From a virus, in IMG/VR virus record IMGVR_UViG_3300044845_000779, positions 1 through 64,000 of that record: a DNA stretch of 64,000 nucleotides; one strand, written 5' to 3'. Positions 48,536 to 55,280 of the stretch are shown here, one piece after another (the stretch's first letter is position 1; the number at the start of each line of letters is the position of its first letter). The translations under genes and the position numbers were made by a program. The notes below the pieces were generated by a model, which worked only from the letters and a program-made list of their open reading frames with translations, was not told where the DNA came from and ran no database searches.

Positions 48536-49282
48536 TTAAACTTGGGCGATTGGAATTGATTTCTTGTACGGGTTGTGCGGCGCTACTACGCCCACTTCGC
48601 AGTGGCCGGTGGCGTTCGGGGCATACGGGCACCACTTGCAGTTGAAGATACTGGGCCGGGCCACGAACTCAGTCTCGCTTGTCATCTTCTCGCCGCGTGC
48701 GTCATACCGCTCTCGATACCGCTCGATGTCAGCGCGCGTGAACTCAAAGCTCGTCATGTCGTTCTGGTCGGTGTACCAGAGCTCGGCGGTGATGATTTCC
48801 ATGCTCGGAAAGCGATCCATGGTTGCGATCGCATAGAGCTGGGTCTGCTCAGCGTGCTTGACCTCGTTACCGGCTTTCTTGCCGGTCTTATAGTCAATCA
48901 CGACTGCCTGAGTGTCAGATAGCCGCACCATGGCATCGAGCTTGACCCGGCACCACACCGTGCGGTCCATCCACCCCACTGGCATCCAGTCGCGGTTTAT
49001 TCCCCATTCGCCTTCGAGGGAGACTTGGCCGCTGGCGTACAAAGAGCGCAGATTTTCGAACTCGTCTTTGAAGTCTTTGAGTTCGGTAATGAGCTCGATG
49101 CCGCCTTTGACGAAGAGTTCTGCCGCTTCGTGGATGCGGGTTCCGCGATCGTTGGGGTGTTCAGTTTTGCCCGCAGGTAACGGGCGCTCTGGTTCAGGAA
49201 TACGGTCGACATAAGCAATCTTTGCCCGCAGCGGGCATTGTTCGAAGGTGGTGAGACGGGAGTACGACCAGGCTTTGATCAT
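48536..49282 (-). CDS. RecB/Cas4-like PD-(D/E)XK nuclease with Fe-S cysteines
   Basis: A 248-residue nuclease with start ATG 49282 (a longer frame extends upstream but lacks a ribosome site). IKAWSYSRLTTFEQCPLRAK holds C16 of the CPL motif, VVIDYKTGKKAG is the D-x-K catalytic core, and FNCKWCPYAPNATGHCEVG holds the three C-terminal cysteines of an iron-sulfur cluster. This is the AddB/Cas4-type exonuclease arrangement. It likely processes DNA ends in recombination with the SNF2-like helicase. No CRISPR array or other cas gene is present, so it is not a CRISPR component here. Confidence 0.85.
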   Translation of the reverse strand: MIKAWSYSRLTTFEQCPLRAKIAYVDRIPEPERPLPAGKTEHPNDRGTRIHEAAELFVKGGIELITELKDFKDEFENLRSLYASGQVSLEGEWGINRDWMPVGWMDRTVWCRVKLDAMVRLSDTQAVVIDYKTGKKAGNEVKHAEQTQLYAIATMDRFPSMEIITAELWYTDQNDMTSFEFTRADIERYRERYDARGEKMTSETEFVARPSIFNCKWCPYAPNATGHCEVGVVAPHNPYKKSIPIAQV

Positions 49283-49327
49283 GTGAGCGTGCTCTTCGTT
49301 TTGAAGGCTCTCATTCTCACACAAATC

Positions 49328-49353
49328 AGACAGAGTGTCGGTAGACTTTAAGA
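49328..49353 (-). promoter_or_regulatory. TCT repeat site upstream of the nuclease gene
   Basis: Read leftward, TCT triplets end at 49351, 49343, 49332 and 49328 (spacing 8, 11, 4) with units TCTTAAAG, TCTACCGA, TCTG, TCTGATTT. The 8-11 pattern and the TCTGTCTGATT string match the site at 13864-13904. It overlaps the stop of the upstream gene and precedes ATG 49282. Confidence 0.5.
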
Positions 49354-50181
49354 CTCTTGGGGCGAAAAATCGACCTGATAAGTCACTGCACCCATTGATA
49401 GCCGAAGCTGCTCTTTGTTCCTGTCGCGCTCGAGCCACCATTGCAAATACTCCGGTTGAGACATGCGGCGACGATGGCCGTATTGTCCATCGCGCTGTGC
49501 AAATGCGGCCAGCTTTGCAAAGTCTTGATTGGTCTCCAACGGCATGCAAATTTTGCGGCTTGCGTAATACGCATCACTCCACTCTTCAGGCGTGCGCATA
49601 TTCGGTTTTGGCAGATCGGCAAGCGCACCCATGTGCGCGCGAAACAGCGTGTCAGCTTTAATTTTTTCAAACCGTTCGCGGTATTCGCGCCGCTTGTCTT
49701 TGTCCCACACTCGCACGGGTACACGATCGACTGAACCCGCGATGTGACCGTGCTTGGGGTGCCAGATAAAGCGCATAGCACCAGGCGCTACAAGCTTGTA
49801 AGGCGTGCCATCCTGGTCAACCCAACCATAGCGGGTGTAGACCCAGCCAAGTTGTGCTTTTGAGGTGTTGCGCGAAAATTCCCAGCCGTTAGCCAAATCA
49901 CCCAGCAAACGGACAAACGACGGACTGGCGCAAGCTCCTGCTGGCGGCTTGAAATCAACACTGCCATCTCTGCGCACTATTGCAAGGGGAGGGTGCGGCG
50001 GACGTGTACCTGATTTGCGGTATGTGTACCAATCAGGGTAGATGTACAAATCGTCGACGTTGCTGATGCCCGGCCAAAGCACAAGCGAGTTGTGGCCCAC
50101 GCCGCGCATGTTGCGAAACAACTTTCCAGTGCGGCGGGAATCGAAAAAATCTTCAAGTTTTCGAAAGCTGAGATTTGACAT
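49348..50181 (-). CDS. Hypothetical protein, 277 residues
   Basis: Start ATG 50181 was chosen because the upstream frame lacks a ribosome site and overlaps the hairpin at 50211. The protein begins MSNLSFRKLEDFFDSRRTGK and has GVGHNSLVLWPGISNVDDLY near residue 30, then a basic, aromatic-rich body (YPDWYTYRKSGTRPPHPPL, YRERFEKIKADTLFRAHMG). It has no recognised domain, signal peptide or membrane segment. The high Arg/Trp/Tyr content suggests a nucleic-acid-binding or enzymatic protein. Its stop overlaps the TCT repeat site. Confidence 0.6.
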   Translation of the reverse strand: MSNLSFRKLEDFFDSRRTGKLFRNMRGVGHNSLVLWPGISNVDDLYIYPDWYTYRKSGTRPPHPPLAIVRRDGSVDFKPPAGACASPSFVRLLGDLANGWEFSRNTSKAQLGWVYTRYGWVDQDGTPYKLVAPGAMRFIWHPKHGHIAGSVDRVPVRVWDKDKRREYRERFEKIKADTLFRAHMGALADLPKPNMRTPEEWSDAYYASRKICMPLETNQDFAKLAAFAQRDGQYGHRRRMSQPEYLQWWLERDRNKEQLRLSMGAVTYQVDFSPQES

Positions 50182-50210
50182 AGTTTCGGTCAATAAGCGT
50201 TGTCGATCGA

Positions 50211-50230
50211 TCAGGAGCACTAGCTCCTGA
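50211..50230. other. Perfect 8-bp inverted repeat between genes
   Basis: TCAGGAGC (50211-50218) and GCTCCTGA (50223-50230) form a perfect stem with loop ACTA, located seven bases past the 50238 gene and 30 bases before the 49348-50181 gene start. No U-tract follows. It could be an RNA processing or regulatory hairpin; its role is unclear. Confidence 0.4.
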
Positions 50231-50237
50231 AACCTGT

Positions 50238-50450
50238 TCACGAGGAAGGTGCGCCAAACAGCAAGTAGCCGACGTAGCTGTAGATGCACACGATGACGCA
50301 CCACAGGATCAACACGTCGTTTGGCCAGCGTTGCAGCGGCGCGTCATCGTCGGGGTGAAACTCAGCGTAGGGCCCAAAAGCCTCTTTGACCGTACGCTTG
50401 GTGGTGGCGTAGGGCACATCGAACTGAGGAATGTCTTTGGTGTTTTGCAT
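50238..50450 (-). CDS. Small membrane protein
   Basis: A 70-residue protein starting at ATG 50450. The first 45 residues are soluble (MQNTKDIPQFDVPYATTKRT, EFHPDDDAPLQRWPND); the C-terminal 22 residues are a strong membrane segment (VLILWCVIVCIYSYVGYLLF). One TM with the N-terminus in the cytoplasm is likely. Function unknown; such proteins in early regions may act on the host envelope or in superinfection exclusion, but there is no direct evidence. The TCT site at 50476 is 26 bases upstream. Confidence 0.6.
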   Translation of the reverse strand: MQNTKDIPQFDVPYATTKRTVKEAFGPYAEFHPDDDAPLQRWPNDVLILWCVIVCIYSYVGYLLFGAPSS

Positions 50451-50475
50451 GGGTGTTTCTTGTCAGGTGGTTGTG

Positions 50476-50494
50476 AGAACGCAAGAGTATCAGA
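50476..50494 (-). promoter_or_regulatory. TCT octamer repeat site
   Basis: Read leftward, TCT triplets end at 50492, 50484 and 50476, exactly 8 bases apart (units TCTGATAC, TCTTGCGT, TCTCACAA). It lies between the stop of the 50490 gene and ATG 50450. Confidence 0.5.
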
Positions 50495-50684
50495 GTGCGG
50501 GATCTGATTTTGCTCTGTGCGCGTCGATTTTGTGCCGTTCTTCCAAGGCGTAAATCACAGAGTCGACGTGCGCGATCAGTGCTTGAAAGGCCAGCGCTAC
50601 CTCTTCCGGGGTTTGAGCTGCGCGGTAGTTCATTGCGAGCAGTTTGGTGGTGTTGCGGTGTCCGGCAAGCAATTCACTGGGCAT
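50490..50684 (-). CDS. Small hypothetical helical protein
   Basis: A 64-residue protein with start ATG 50684 (GGAAATCGACC upstream). It reads as two helices (SELLAGHRNTTKLLAMNYRA, EEVALAFQALIAHVDSVIYA) and ends in a basic tail. It overlaps the preceding gene by 11 bases. The longer open frame above it is an antisense/overlap artefact. No family is recognised. Confidence 0.5.
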   Translation of the reverse strand: MPSELLAGHRNTTKLLAMNYRAAQTPEEVALAFQALIAHVDSVIYALEERHKIDAHRAKSDPAL

Positions 50685-51045
50685 GGTCGATTTCCATAGA
50701 AGGCGGATAGGGTTGGCGGGGCACCCAGCTGGCGGCAAAGTCGCACCGCCCCACAATTGCAGGAGTGCCGTTGACAGCAGCGTCGACTTTTTGCTCGAAG
50801 GTGTAGCTTTCAGACGGGTCGGCAGCGATGTAGCTAAATGACGTCGCTTGCAGCTCGAGGTTGTCTTCGCACGCCGAATTGCCGTTGCGCTTTTTGCGAA
50901 TGAGATAGTGCTCAAGCAAAAAGCGTAGGTGGTTTTGCAGCGCCTTGGAGCTCAAGTTCAGCTCTTTACACAGCTCGGCCGCGGTTCTCCACTCGTGCTG
51001 CATGGCTGCGTAGACCCGTTCCTTCTGGTAGTAGTCACGCGCCAT
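50674..51045 (-). CDS. Winged-helix-like regulator
   Basis: A 123-residue protein whose ATG 51045 overlaps the upstream stop (TGATG). Residues 1-60 read as a winged helix: YYQKERVYAAMQHEWRTAAE, LCKELNLSSKALQNHLRFLL, EHYLIRKKRNGNSACEDN, with a recognition helix in SSKALQNHLRFL. The C-terminal half is less structured. It may regulate transcription of the operon carrying the metallopeptidase/VWA gene, to which it is coupled. No ligand domain is seen. Confidence 0.6.
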   Translation of the reverse strand: MARDYYQKERVYAAMQHEWRTAAELCKELNLSSKALQNHLRFLLEHYLIRKKRNGNSACEDNLELQATSFSYIAADPSESYTFEQKVDAAVNGTPAIVGRCDFAASWVPRQPYPPSMEIDHAQ

Positions 51046-52211
51046 CAGTACAGATCCAGCTTCACGGTCTCGCCGTTTGGTGCCACCACGTCGGTGGACA
51101 TAGCCCACAGAAGCGGGAACTCGTCAGCCACGTGGTCGGGCGGAAAAGTGCCGTAGCCGTCGGTGAGATACACGATGCAGTGCGGGTCGATGTCGTTCTC
51201 ACTGATCCAGTCCCACAGCGGTCGGAAGTCGGTGCCCCCACCCCCCTTGAGCTCCATGAGCGGGGCTTCAACGTCATCGCCTGGCTCGAACTCGTGCACC
51301 GCAGCGACTTCGGCGTCGATGTCGACCACATACAGTTTGGGCGGCGAGAGCTCGCGAAAGATCGAGACGATCTCGGCCATGAACTGCGCGTTGCAGTCCG
51401 GGTCGCAGTAAATCGAGCCTGAGGTGTCGCGTGCGACCACCATGGGGCCCATCTTTTCGCCAGCGGGGGAGGGCAGGTAGATACCCATGCCGATGAATCT
51501 GCGGTTGACCTTGGCCCAGCTGTCGGTGGTGGGCGCTTTGTAAGTGGCAAAGCGGCGCAGCACGTTCTTCCAGTTGACGACTGGCTCGAGGATCTTGTCG
51601 ATCAACGATTCGATGCCGGCCGGCAGCTTGCCTGCTTGGCGCGCGGCAGTTGCAGCTTGCGCGAGAGCTTGCTTCCACTCGCTTTCGGCGCGTTTTTGAA
51701 CCGCCTCTTGCGACTGCGTGCCGTCGTTGGGCATGTCGCGAACTTCGCCCCAGCCGCCTGCGCCGTAGATGTCACCGTCGTCATCGTCGTCACCGTCTCC
51801 ACCTGGGCCGTCACCCTTAGGCAGCAGGGTGTAGATCTGGTCTGCGCTCATGCCGGCGTATTGAGGGTCGAGTAGCGCACCAGCAGGCAGCTTGTACCTT
51901 TTCGGATCGATAAGCTGGTTCAGTGCGTAGTCGCAAGCCATGTTCCAGCGCTTGGGGTTGCGCCCGTTGCGGCGGGTGTGGTGCAAGAGCGCTGGGTGCA
52001 GCAGCTCGTGCACAAGCAAGCCCTTGCGTTCCTCGGCGGTGAGCTTTTTGACGAAGTCGGGGTTGTAGCCGATCGTCACGCCGTTGATCCAGGCAGTGGG
52101 TTGCGTTGTATCTTCGACCACGCGCAGGCGCAGGCAAAGTGAACCGAAGAAGGGGTCCGACATGACCAGCTCGGTTCGGGCTTTGGTCATGACGTTGATG
52201 TCTTTACGCAT
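51045..52211 (-). CDS. Metallopeptidase-like / VWA-domain protein (DUF2201-like)
   Basis: A 388-residue protein with start ATG 52211 (AAGGA upstream). Residues 65-100 hold a zinc HELLH motif (H68-E69-L-L-H72) with a downstream ligand candidate D94 in MACDYALNQL. The C-terminal third is a von Willebrand A fold with the MIDAS residues D262-T-S-G-S266 in VARDTSGSIYC, T327 in GGGGTDFRP and D351 in LTDGYG. This combination matches DUF2201-type proteins, which partner MoxR/CobS-type AAA+ ATPases. Here the AAA+ gene lies two genes upstream. Whether the metal site is a peptidase is untested. Confidence 0.8.
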   Translation of the reverse strand: MRKDINVMTKARTELVMSDPFFGSLCLRLRVVEDTTQPTAWINGVTIGYNPDFVKKLTAEERKGLLVHELLHPALLHHTRRNGRNPKRWNMACDYALNQLIDPKRYKLPAGALLDPQYAGMSADQIYTLLPKGDGPGGDGDDDDDGDIYGAGGWGEVRDMPNDGTQSQEAVQKRAESEWKQALAQAATAARQAGKLPAGIESLIDKILEPVVNWKNVLRRFATYKAPTTDSWAKVNRRFIGMGIYLPSPAGEKMGPMVVARDTSGSIYCDPDCNAQFMAEIVSIFRELSPPKLYVVDIDAEVAAVHEFEPGDDVEAPLMELKGGGGTDFRPLWDWISENDIDPHCIVYLTDGYGTFPPDHVADEFPLLWAMSTDVVAPNGETVKLDLY

Positions 52212-52242
52212 AAAAAGATCCTTCTGGATTGTCAGATTCGAG

Positions 52243-52731
52243 TCAGTTGTCGAACGCGAACACCACGCGATAGGCATCGAGTGGGTGCGCGTCATCGGGA
52301 CGTTCTTCGCGGTCGAACATAAAAGGCAAAGGGCCCAACAGACCTGCAGCTTCTTCAACGTCCATCTCTTCGCCGCGCAATGCGCGCTTGACTGCAGCAA
52401 CGCGATCGTCGATTCCTCGCCACTTGTTCACAAACGTCATCGCGGACATGTAGCTGTGCGAGTGAAGATCGCTGTATCCAAGCCGAAGTCGGGCCATAGG
52501 GCTTGCGTCCTCAGGCATGCCCAAGGGCTCTGGGCCGTCACCGCGCACGCCTGCGAGGCTTGCGAAAAACGCGTAGTTCCGGTTAGTGACTTTCCAGAAC
52601 ATGGTTTCGCGCGATGACACATGCGTTGTCCGATCCAATGCAACTGTCGGAAACGCCGAGTAGCTGTTGATACCCATCCATTGCCCGTCGTCGAGCTGGT
52701 ACTCGAGCACTACGTGAATATCGCAGCCCAT
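52243..52731 (-). CDS. Conserved MGCDIH-type protein
   Basis: A 162-residue protein with an excellent ribosome site (GGAGGAAAA) before ATG 52731. It opens MGCDIHVVLEYQLDDGQWMG, the signature of a widespread phage and bacterial family of unknown role, and contains the family blocks RNYAFFASLAGVRGDG and YSDLHSHSYMSA. Histidines and the D-x-H-S-H string could bind metal. It sits between the AAA+ gene and its VWA partner, so it may take part in the same complex. Longer in-frame starts upstream lack a ribosome site. Confidence 0.7.
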   Translation of the reverse strand: MGCDIHVVLEYQLDDGQWMGINSYSAFPTVALDRTTHVSSRETMFWKVTNRNYAFFASLAGVRGDGPEPLGMPEDASPMARLRLGYSDLHSHSYMSAMTFVNKWRGIDDRVAAVKRALRGEEMDVEEAAGLLGPLPFMFDREERPDDAHPLDAYRVVFAFDN

Positions 52732-52774
52732 TTTTCCTCCGAATTTATAGTGTTGGGTTCCCAGCAGTCGCGGT

Positions 52775-53389
52775 TCAGACCGCATCTTTGAGCATCGTGG
52801 CCTTGATCAGACTCGTCTTCATCTCGCTGTTGAAGATCTCAGACAAGTCTTGCTTTACCGTCTGCGTGGCTTCTCGCCGGCTGTAGACCTTGTGAAACCG
52901 TTCGCGAATGTCGTCGGGTACGAGATCGAGAACCGTGGGCCAGAGCTCGTGCACCTGCTGCAAGCTGGTAGCGGCTTCAAGCAACTTTTGCACTTTGCGC
53001 TGCAGTTCATCGCGTTCGGAAAAGAGCGCGTCGCGTTTAAGGCCGAACTCTTTGAGCGCCGCCACGCACGGAATATCAGTGCGCTTTTCCAAGTCCGACC
53101 AGCGCCCGTGTGAAAGCCAGTCCAATGGGACCGCTTGGCGGTGAAACTTTATGGTGCTGTAAAAGCCAAACAAGTTTATGTTCAGCTCGTTTCTGCGGTT
53201 CAAAAACCCGGGCGGGACTTGATTCAAGATTTGTTTGGTAGCGGATGAGACAAGTGCATCGACGATTTGTTGTCCATCAAAAGCGGCCGTAGCCGCTTTT
53301 TCGTTTTGGTCAATGCGCAGAGTAAAAAGCTCGTAGGCTTTGCTTTTGATGTGCTGTCGCAGGGCGCCAGTGAGTTTGACGTAGGCCAT
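52775..53389 (-). CDS. Hypothetical protein of the AAA+/VWA operon
   Basis: A 204-residue protein starting at ATG 53389. The N-terminus AYVKLTGALRQHIKSKAYEL and a long helical region with coiled-coil character (ERDELQRKVQKLLEAATSLQ) are visible; the C-terminus is helical. The opening weakly resembles Nmad5-like proteins of phages, but I do not rely on it. It lies between the AAA+ ATPase and the MGCDIH protein; the TCT site E is just upstream of it. Confidence 0.55.
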   Translation of the reverse strand: MAYVKLTGALRQHIKSKAYELFTLRIDQNEKAATAAFDGQQIVDALVSSATKQILNQVPPGFLNRRNELNINLFGFYSTIKFHRQAVPLDWLSHGRWSDLEKRTDIPCVAALKEFGLKRDALFSERDELQRKVQKLLEAATSLQQVHELWPTVLDLVPDDIRERFHKVYSRREATQTVKQDLSEIFNSEMKTSLIKATMLKDAV

Positions 53390-53422
53390 ATGAGATTGAT
53401 GTCCTTTTCGTGGTGAGTGACG

Positions 53423-53441
53423 AGAGAGTAAGACAGTAAGA
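53423..53441 (-). promoter_or_regulatory. TCT octamer repeat site
   Basis: Read leftward, TCT triplets end at 53441/53439, 53431 and 53423 at 8-base spacing (units TCTTACTG, TCTTACTC, TCTCGTCA). TTGACT lies upstream (53460-53455) and could serve as a -35 box. ATG 53389 follows. Confidence 0.5.
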
Positions 53442-53456
53442 GACTGGGGTCAAAAG

Positions 53457-54476
53457 TCAAAGCATGACGTCAGCGTGCTTATTGGCCCAGGCGTCAAAGG
53501 CGTTGAGACTTGTGATGCTGGGCGTGCGAGCCAGGCATTCCTTGACGCACATGACGTTGAACTCGGTCGGAATCCGATCGAGGTACTGCGTGATGCGCTC
53601 GAAGTTGTCTTCAGTAGCACGCGCAGCCAGTGCGCTGGAAGTGGCGTACAGCGTGGAGGGTTCCTCGGGCACGTTGGCTTTCTTGGGATCGATCAAGAGC
53701 GCGTCGATGTTGGGCATGGAGCGCGAGTGTTTGCGAAAGCCTGCAAAGAGCGCACCGACCGATTCGCCGACTGCCGAGGCGTACATGTCGTACTCGATGT
53801 GAGCCGGCAGGTTTGAGCTGATGAGGCGGTTCAGGTAGGAATAGGTGCGCGGCGTGGCAAAGCCAAGCGCGTCCTTGAGCTTGCCAGCGTTGTCTTTGCC
53901 ACGCGCGCCGTCGGTGTCCAGCTCGTTGAGCAAGTGCGGGTGCTGGCGAACGAAGCCGATGATGTCGGAGTGGATGCCGTTTGTGTAGCACCACTGGCAG
54001 AAGTCGTCGAGGTGAACCTCGTACTCCAGATGCAGGAAGCGGTTGCGAAGCGGCGCCGGCATGGCGGTGATCGTTGCGCGGTCCTGCACGCGGTTGCCAG
54101 CTGCGCCGATGCGCCAGGCGTCGGGCAGTACATAGTCACCCAGGCGGCGGTCGAGAATGAGCTGATAGGCCGCAGCCATGGTGCGCGCGTCACCGGCGTT
54201 GATCTCGTCCAAGAACAAGATGCCGGCCGAGCCGTCGTCCACAGGCAAGAAGCTCGGAGCGTTGAAGTAGGTGGTCTGCTGCTCGACGGTGGGCACACCG
54301 CGCAGGTCGACCGCGTCGAGCTGGCTGATGCGCACGTCGATGAGCTTCATCTTGTTGCGTTCGGCGGCTTGGCGCACGTTGTCGGACTTGCCCACACCGG
54401 GCGGGCCCCAGATCATGAAGGGCAGGTTGGCATTGATGGCGACGTCAAGAGCGTCAGCGATTTCGGCAGGGCGCAT
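53457..54476 (-). CDS. MoxR/CobS-like AAA+ ATPase
   Basis: A 339-residue AAA+ ATPase. Walker A is G24-PPGVGKS-31, Walker B is LFLDE (D90-E91), sensor 1 lies near GAAGNRVQDRATI, and an arginine finger is likely in PAPLRNRFLHLEYE. Its form, with a short N-terminus and a helical lid, matches the MoxR/CobS group, which works with VWA-domain partners such as the protein at 51045. Such pairs remodel or activate client complexes. The ribosome site is weak. It is the first gene of the operon that runs to 51045. Confidence 0.85.
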   Translation of the reverse strand: MRPAEIADALDVAINANLPFMIWGPPGVGKSDNVRQAAERNKMKLIDVRISQLDAVDLRGVPTVEQQTTYFNAPSFLPVDDGSAGILFLDEINAGDARTMAAAYQLILDRRLGDYVLPDAWRIGAAGNRVQDRATITAMPAPLRNRFLHLEYEVHLDDFCQWCYTNGIHSDIIGFVRQHPHLLNELDTDGARGKDNAGKLKDALGFATPRTYSYLNRLISSNLPAHIEYDMYASAVGESVGALFAGFRKHSRSMPNIDALLIDPKKANVPEEPSTLYATSSALAARATEDNFERITQYLDRIPTEFNVMCVKECLARTPSITSLNAFDAWANKHADVML

Positions 54477-54521
54477 GGTTCAGATTCCAATGGTTGAGGT
54501 GGTTGAAGCAGTTGGGGGGGA

Positions 54522-54710
54522 TTAAGTGGGTGAGGTGGGTGAAGTGGGTGAAGTGGTTGAGGTGGATTGCGCATCGAGGTCAATGCGGGGTGCAGAGCCC
54601 GAATCCGGCATGGGCATGGGCATGGTGGAGCGGCGCATCAGAAAGAGCGAACGTGCCGACTGCGCGATGGACAGGCCTGCGGCCAGGCTTACAAGGATGT
54701 TGATGAACAT
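54522..54710 (-). CDS. Small membrane protein with SPT repeat tail
   Basis: A 62-residue protein (ATG 54710, AAGGACCCCTC upstream). It begins MFINILVSLAAGLSIAQSAR, a single hydrophobic segment, then a charged and Met/Pro-rich middle (STMPMPMPDSGS), and ends in STSTTSPTSPTSPT. The tail is coded by an almost perfect 9-base tandem repeat. It may be a small membrane anchor; tail length probably varies between relatives by slippage. It overlaps the next gene by 22 bases. Confidence 0.6.
   Translation of the reverse strand: MFINILVSLAAGLSIAQSARSLFLMRRSTMPMPMPDSGSAPRIDLDAQSTSTTSPTSPTSPT
54526..54570 (+). repeat. 9-base tandem repeat coding the SPT tail
   Basis: Units GTGGGTGAG, GTGGGTGAA, GTGGGTGAA and GTGGTTGAG (54526-54561) are followed by a partial copy GTGG (54562). 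The frame is preserved in the 54522-54710 gene, where it codes repeated Ser-Pro-Thr. Confidence 0.75.
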
Positions 54711-55054
54711 GAGGGGTCCTTATCAATGAAGTGCATCATCTGAGAGTTCACTGCGTTGTTAATCATGCGTTGCAGGGTCTTGTACTGAGCCATATGCAGG
54801 CTCGAAATGATTGCCTGGTCGCCGATGTAAAACTCGGTGACGTTGATTGATCCGTTGTTTGATGCGTTGCTTGCACCAGGTTGCGATGTGTTGGCCACAC
54901 CCACAATCAAGCAAAGCCCCACGACCAGTTCAGGGTCGATCTTGTTGAGGGTTTCGAGCGTGTGGGCAAAAGCCGCTGCGGGCGGCATGTTTTTGTCGTT
55001 GATGTCGCCTTCGTTGTTTGGTTCGGAAGAAGGTGAATCGGGGGTGTCAGTCAT
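54689..55054 (-). CDS. Hypothetical protein, 121 residues
   Basis: Starts at ATG 55054 (AAGGAGACCT upstream) overlapping the previous stop. The N-terminus is acidic and disordered (MTDTPDSPSSEPNNEGDIND); residues 40-65 are hydrophobic (ELVVGLCLIVGVANTSQPG), then INVTEFYIGDQAIISSLHMA. A weak membrane or core strand is possible. Homology is not evident. It is linked by short overlaps with the small genes on both sides. Confidence 0.55.
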   Translation of the reverse strand: MTDTPDSPSSEPNNEGDINDKNMPPAAAFAHTLETLNKIDPELVVGLCLIVGVANTSQPGASNASNNGSINVTEFYIGDQAIISSLHMAQYKTLQRMINNAVNSQMMHFIDKDPSCSSTSL

Positions 55055-55194
55055 AGGTCTCCTTGATGACAAAACGGTGCGGGTTCGAACGGCGCTGGTT
55101 CAGGCGCAGGTTCGGGTTTGGGTTTGCGCCAGCGAACTGGTTTTTTGAGCCGCCCGAACGGCCAGGTCGGGTCGTCTTTGAACGGCCAGGTCAT
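55051..55194 (-). CDS. Small Pro-rich protein
   Basis: A 47-residue protein. ATG 55194 overlaps the stop of the 29-codon gene (ATGA); an in-frame ATG at 55209 would add five residues. The sequence starts MTWPFKDDPTWPFGRLKKPV and contains an EPAP repeat (KPEPAPEPAPFEPAPF) before CHQGDL. Short overlaps link 55277, this gene, and the 54689 gene. A spacer or periplasmic role is a guess. Confidence 0.45.
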   Translation of the reverse strand: MTWPFKDDPTWPFGRLKKPVRWRKPKPEPAPEPAPFEPAPFCHQGDL

Positions 55195-55280
55195 TCGGGG
55201 CACACCCATGTAGCCACGCGCAGCAGTTGTGAGGCGTAGCGAATAAGCAGCCACGTGATGCGGCGGCGAATGTGGATCAC
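55191..55280 (-). CDS. Very small coupled protein, 29 residues
   Basis: GTG 55280 overlaps the stop of the beta-helix gene (GTGA), and its stop overlaps the ATG at 55194 (ATGA). It reads MIHIRRRITWLLIRYASQLL then RVATWVCPE, basic and hydrophobic, perhaps amphipathic or a weak membrane helix. The tight overlaps on both sides support it despite the size. It is too short to judge by homology. Confidence 0.35.
   Translation of the reverse strand: MIHIRRRITWLLIRYASQLLRVATWVCPE

Noticed and set aside
48420-48635. Minus-strand frame of 71 codons in the gap beside the nuclease gene
   Set aside because: It overlaps the nuclease 3' end in another frame, has no ribosome site and no recognisable features.
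48536-49282. Cas4-like gene taken as part of a CRISPR system
   Set aside because: No Cas1, Cas2 or repeat array is found; stand-alone phage Cas4/AddB-like nucleases are known.
53224-53460. Minus-strand frame of 78 codons before the 52775 gene
   Set aside because: It lies mostly inside the well-supported 52775-53389 gene in another frame and includes the TCT site.
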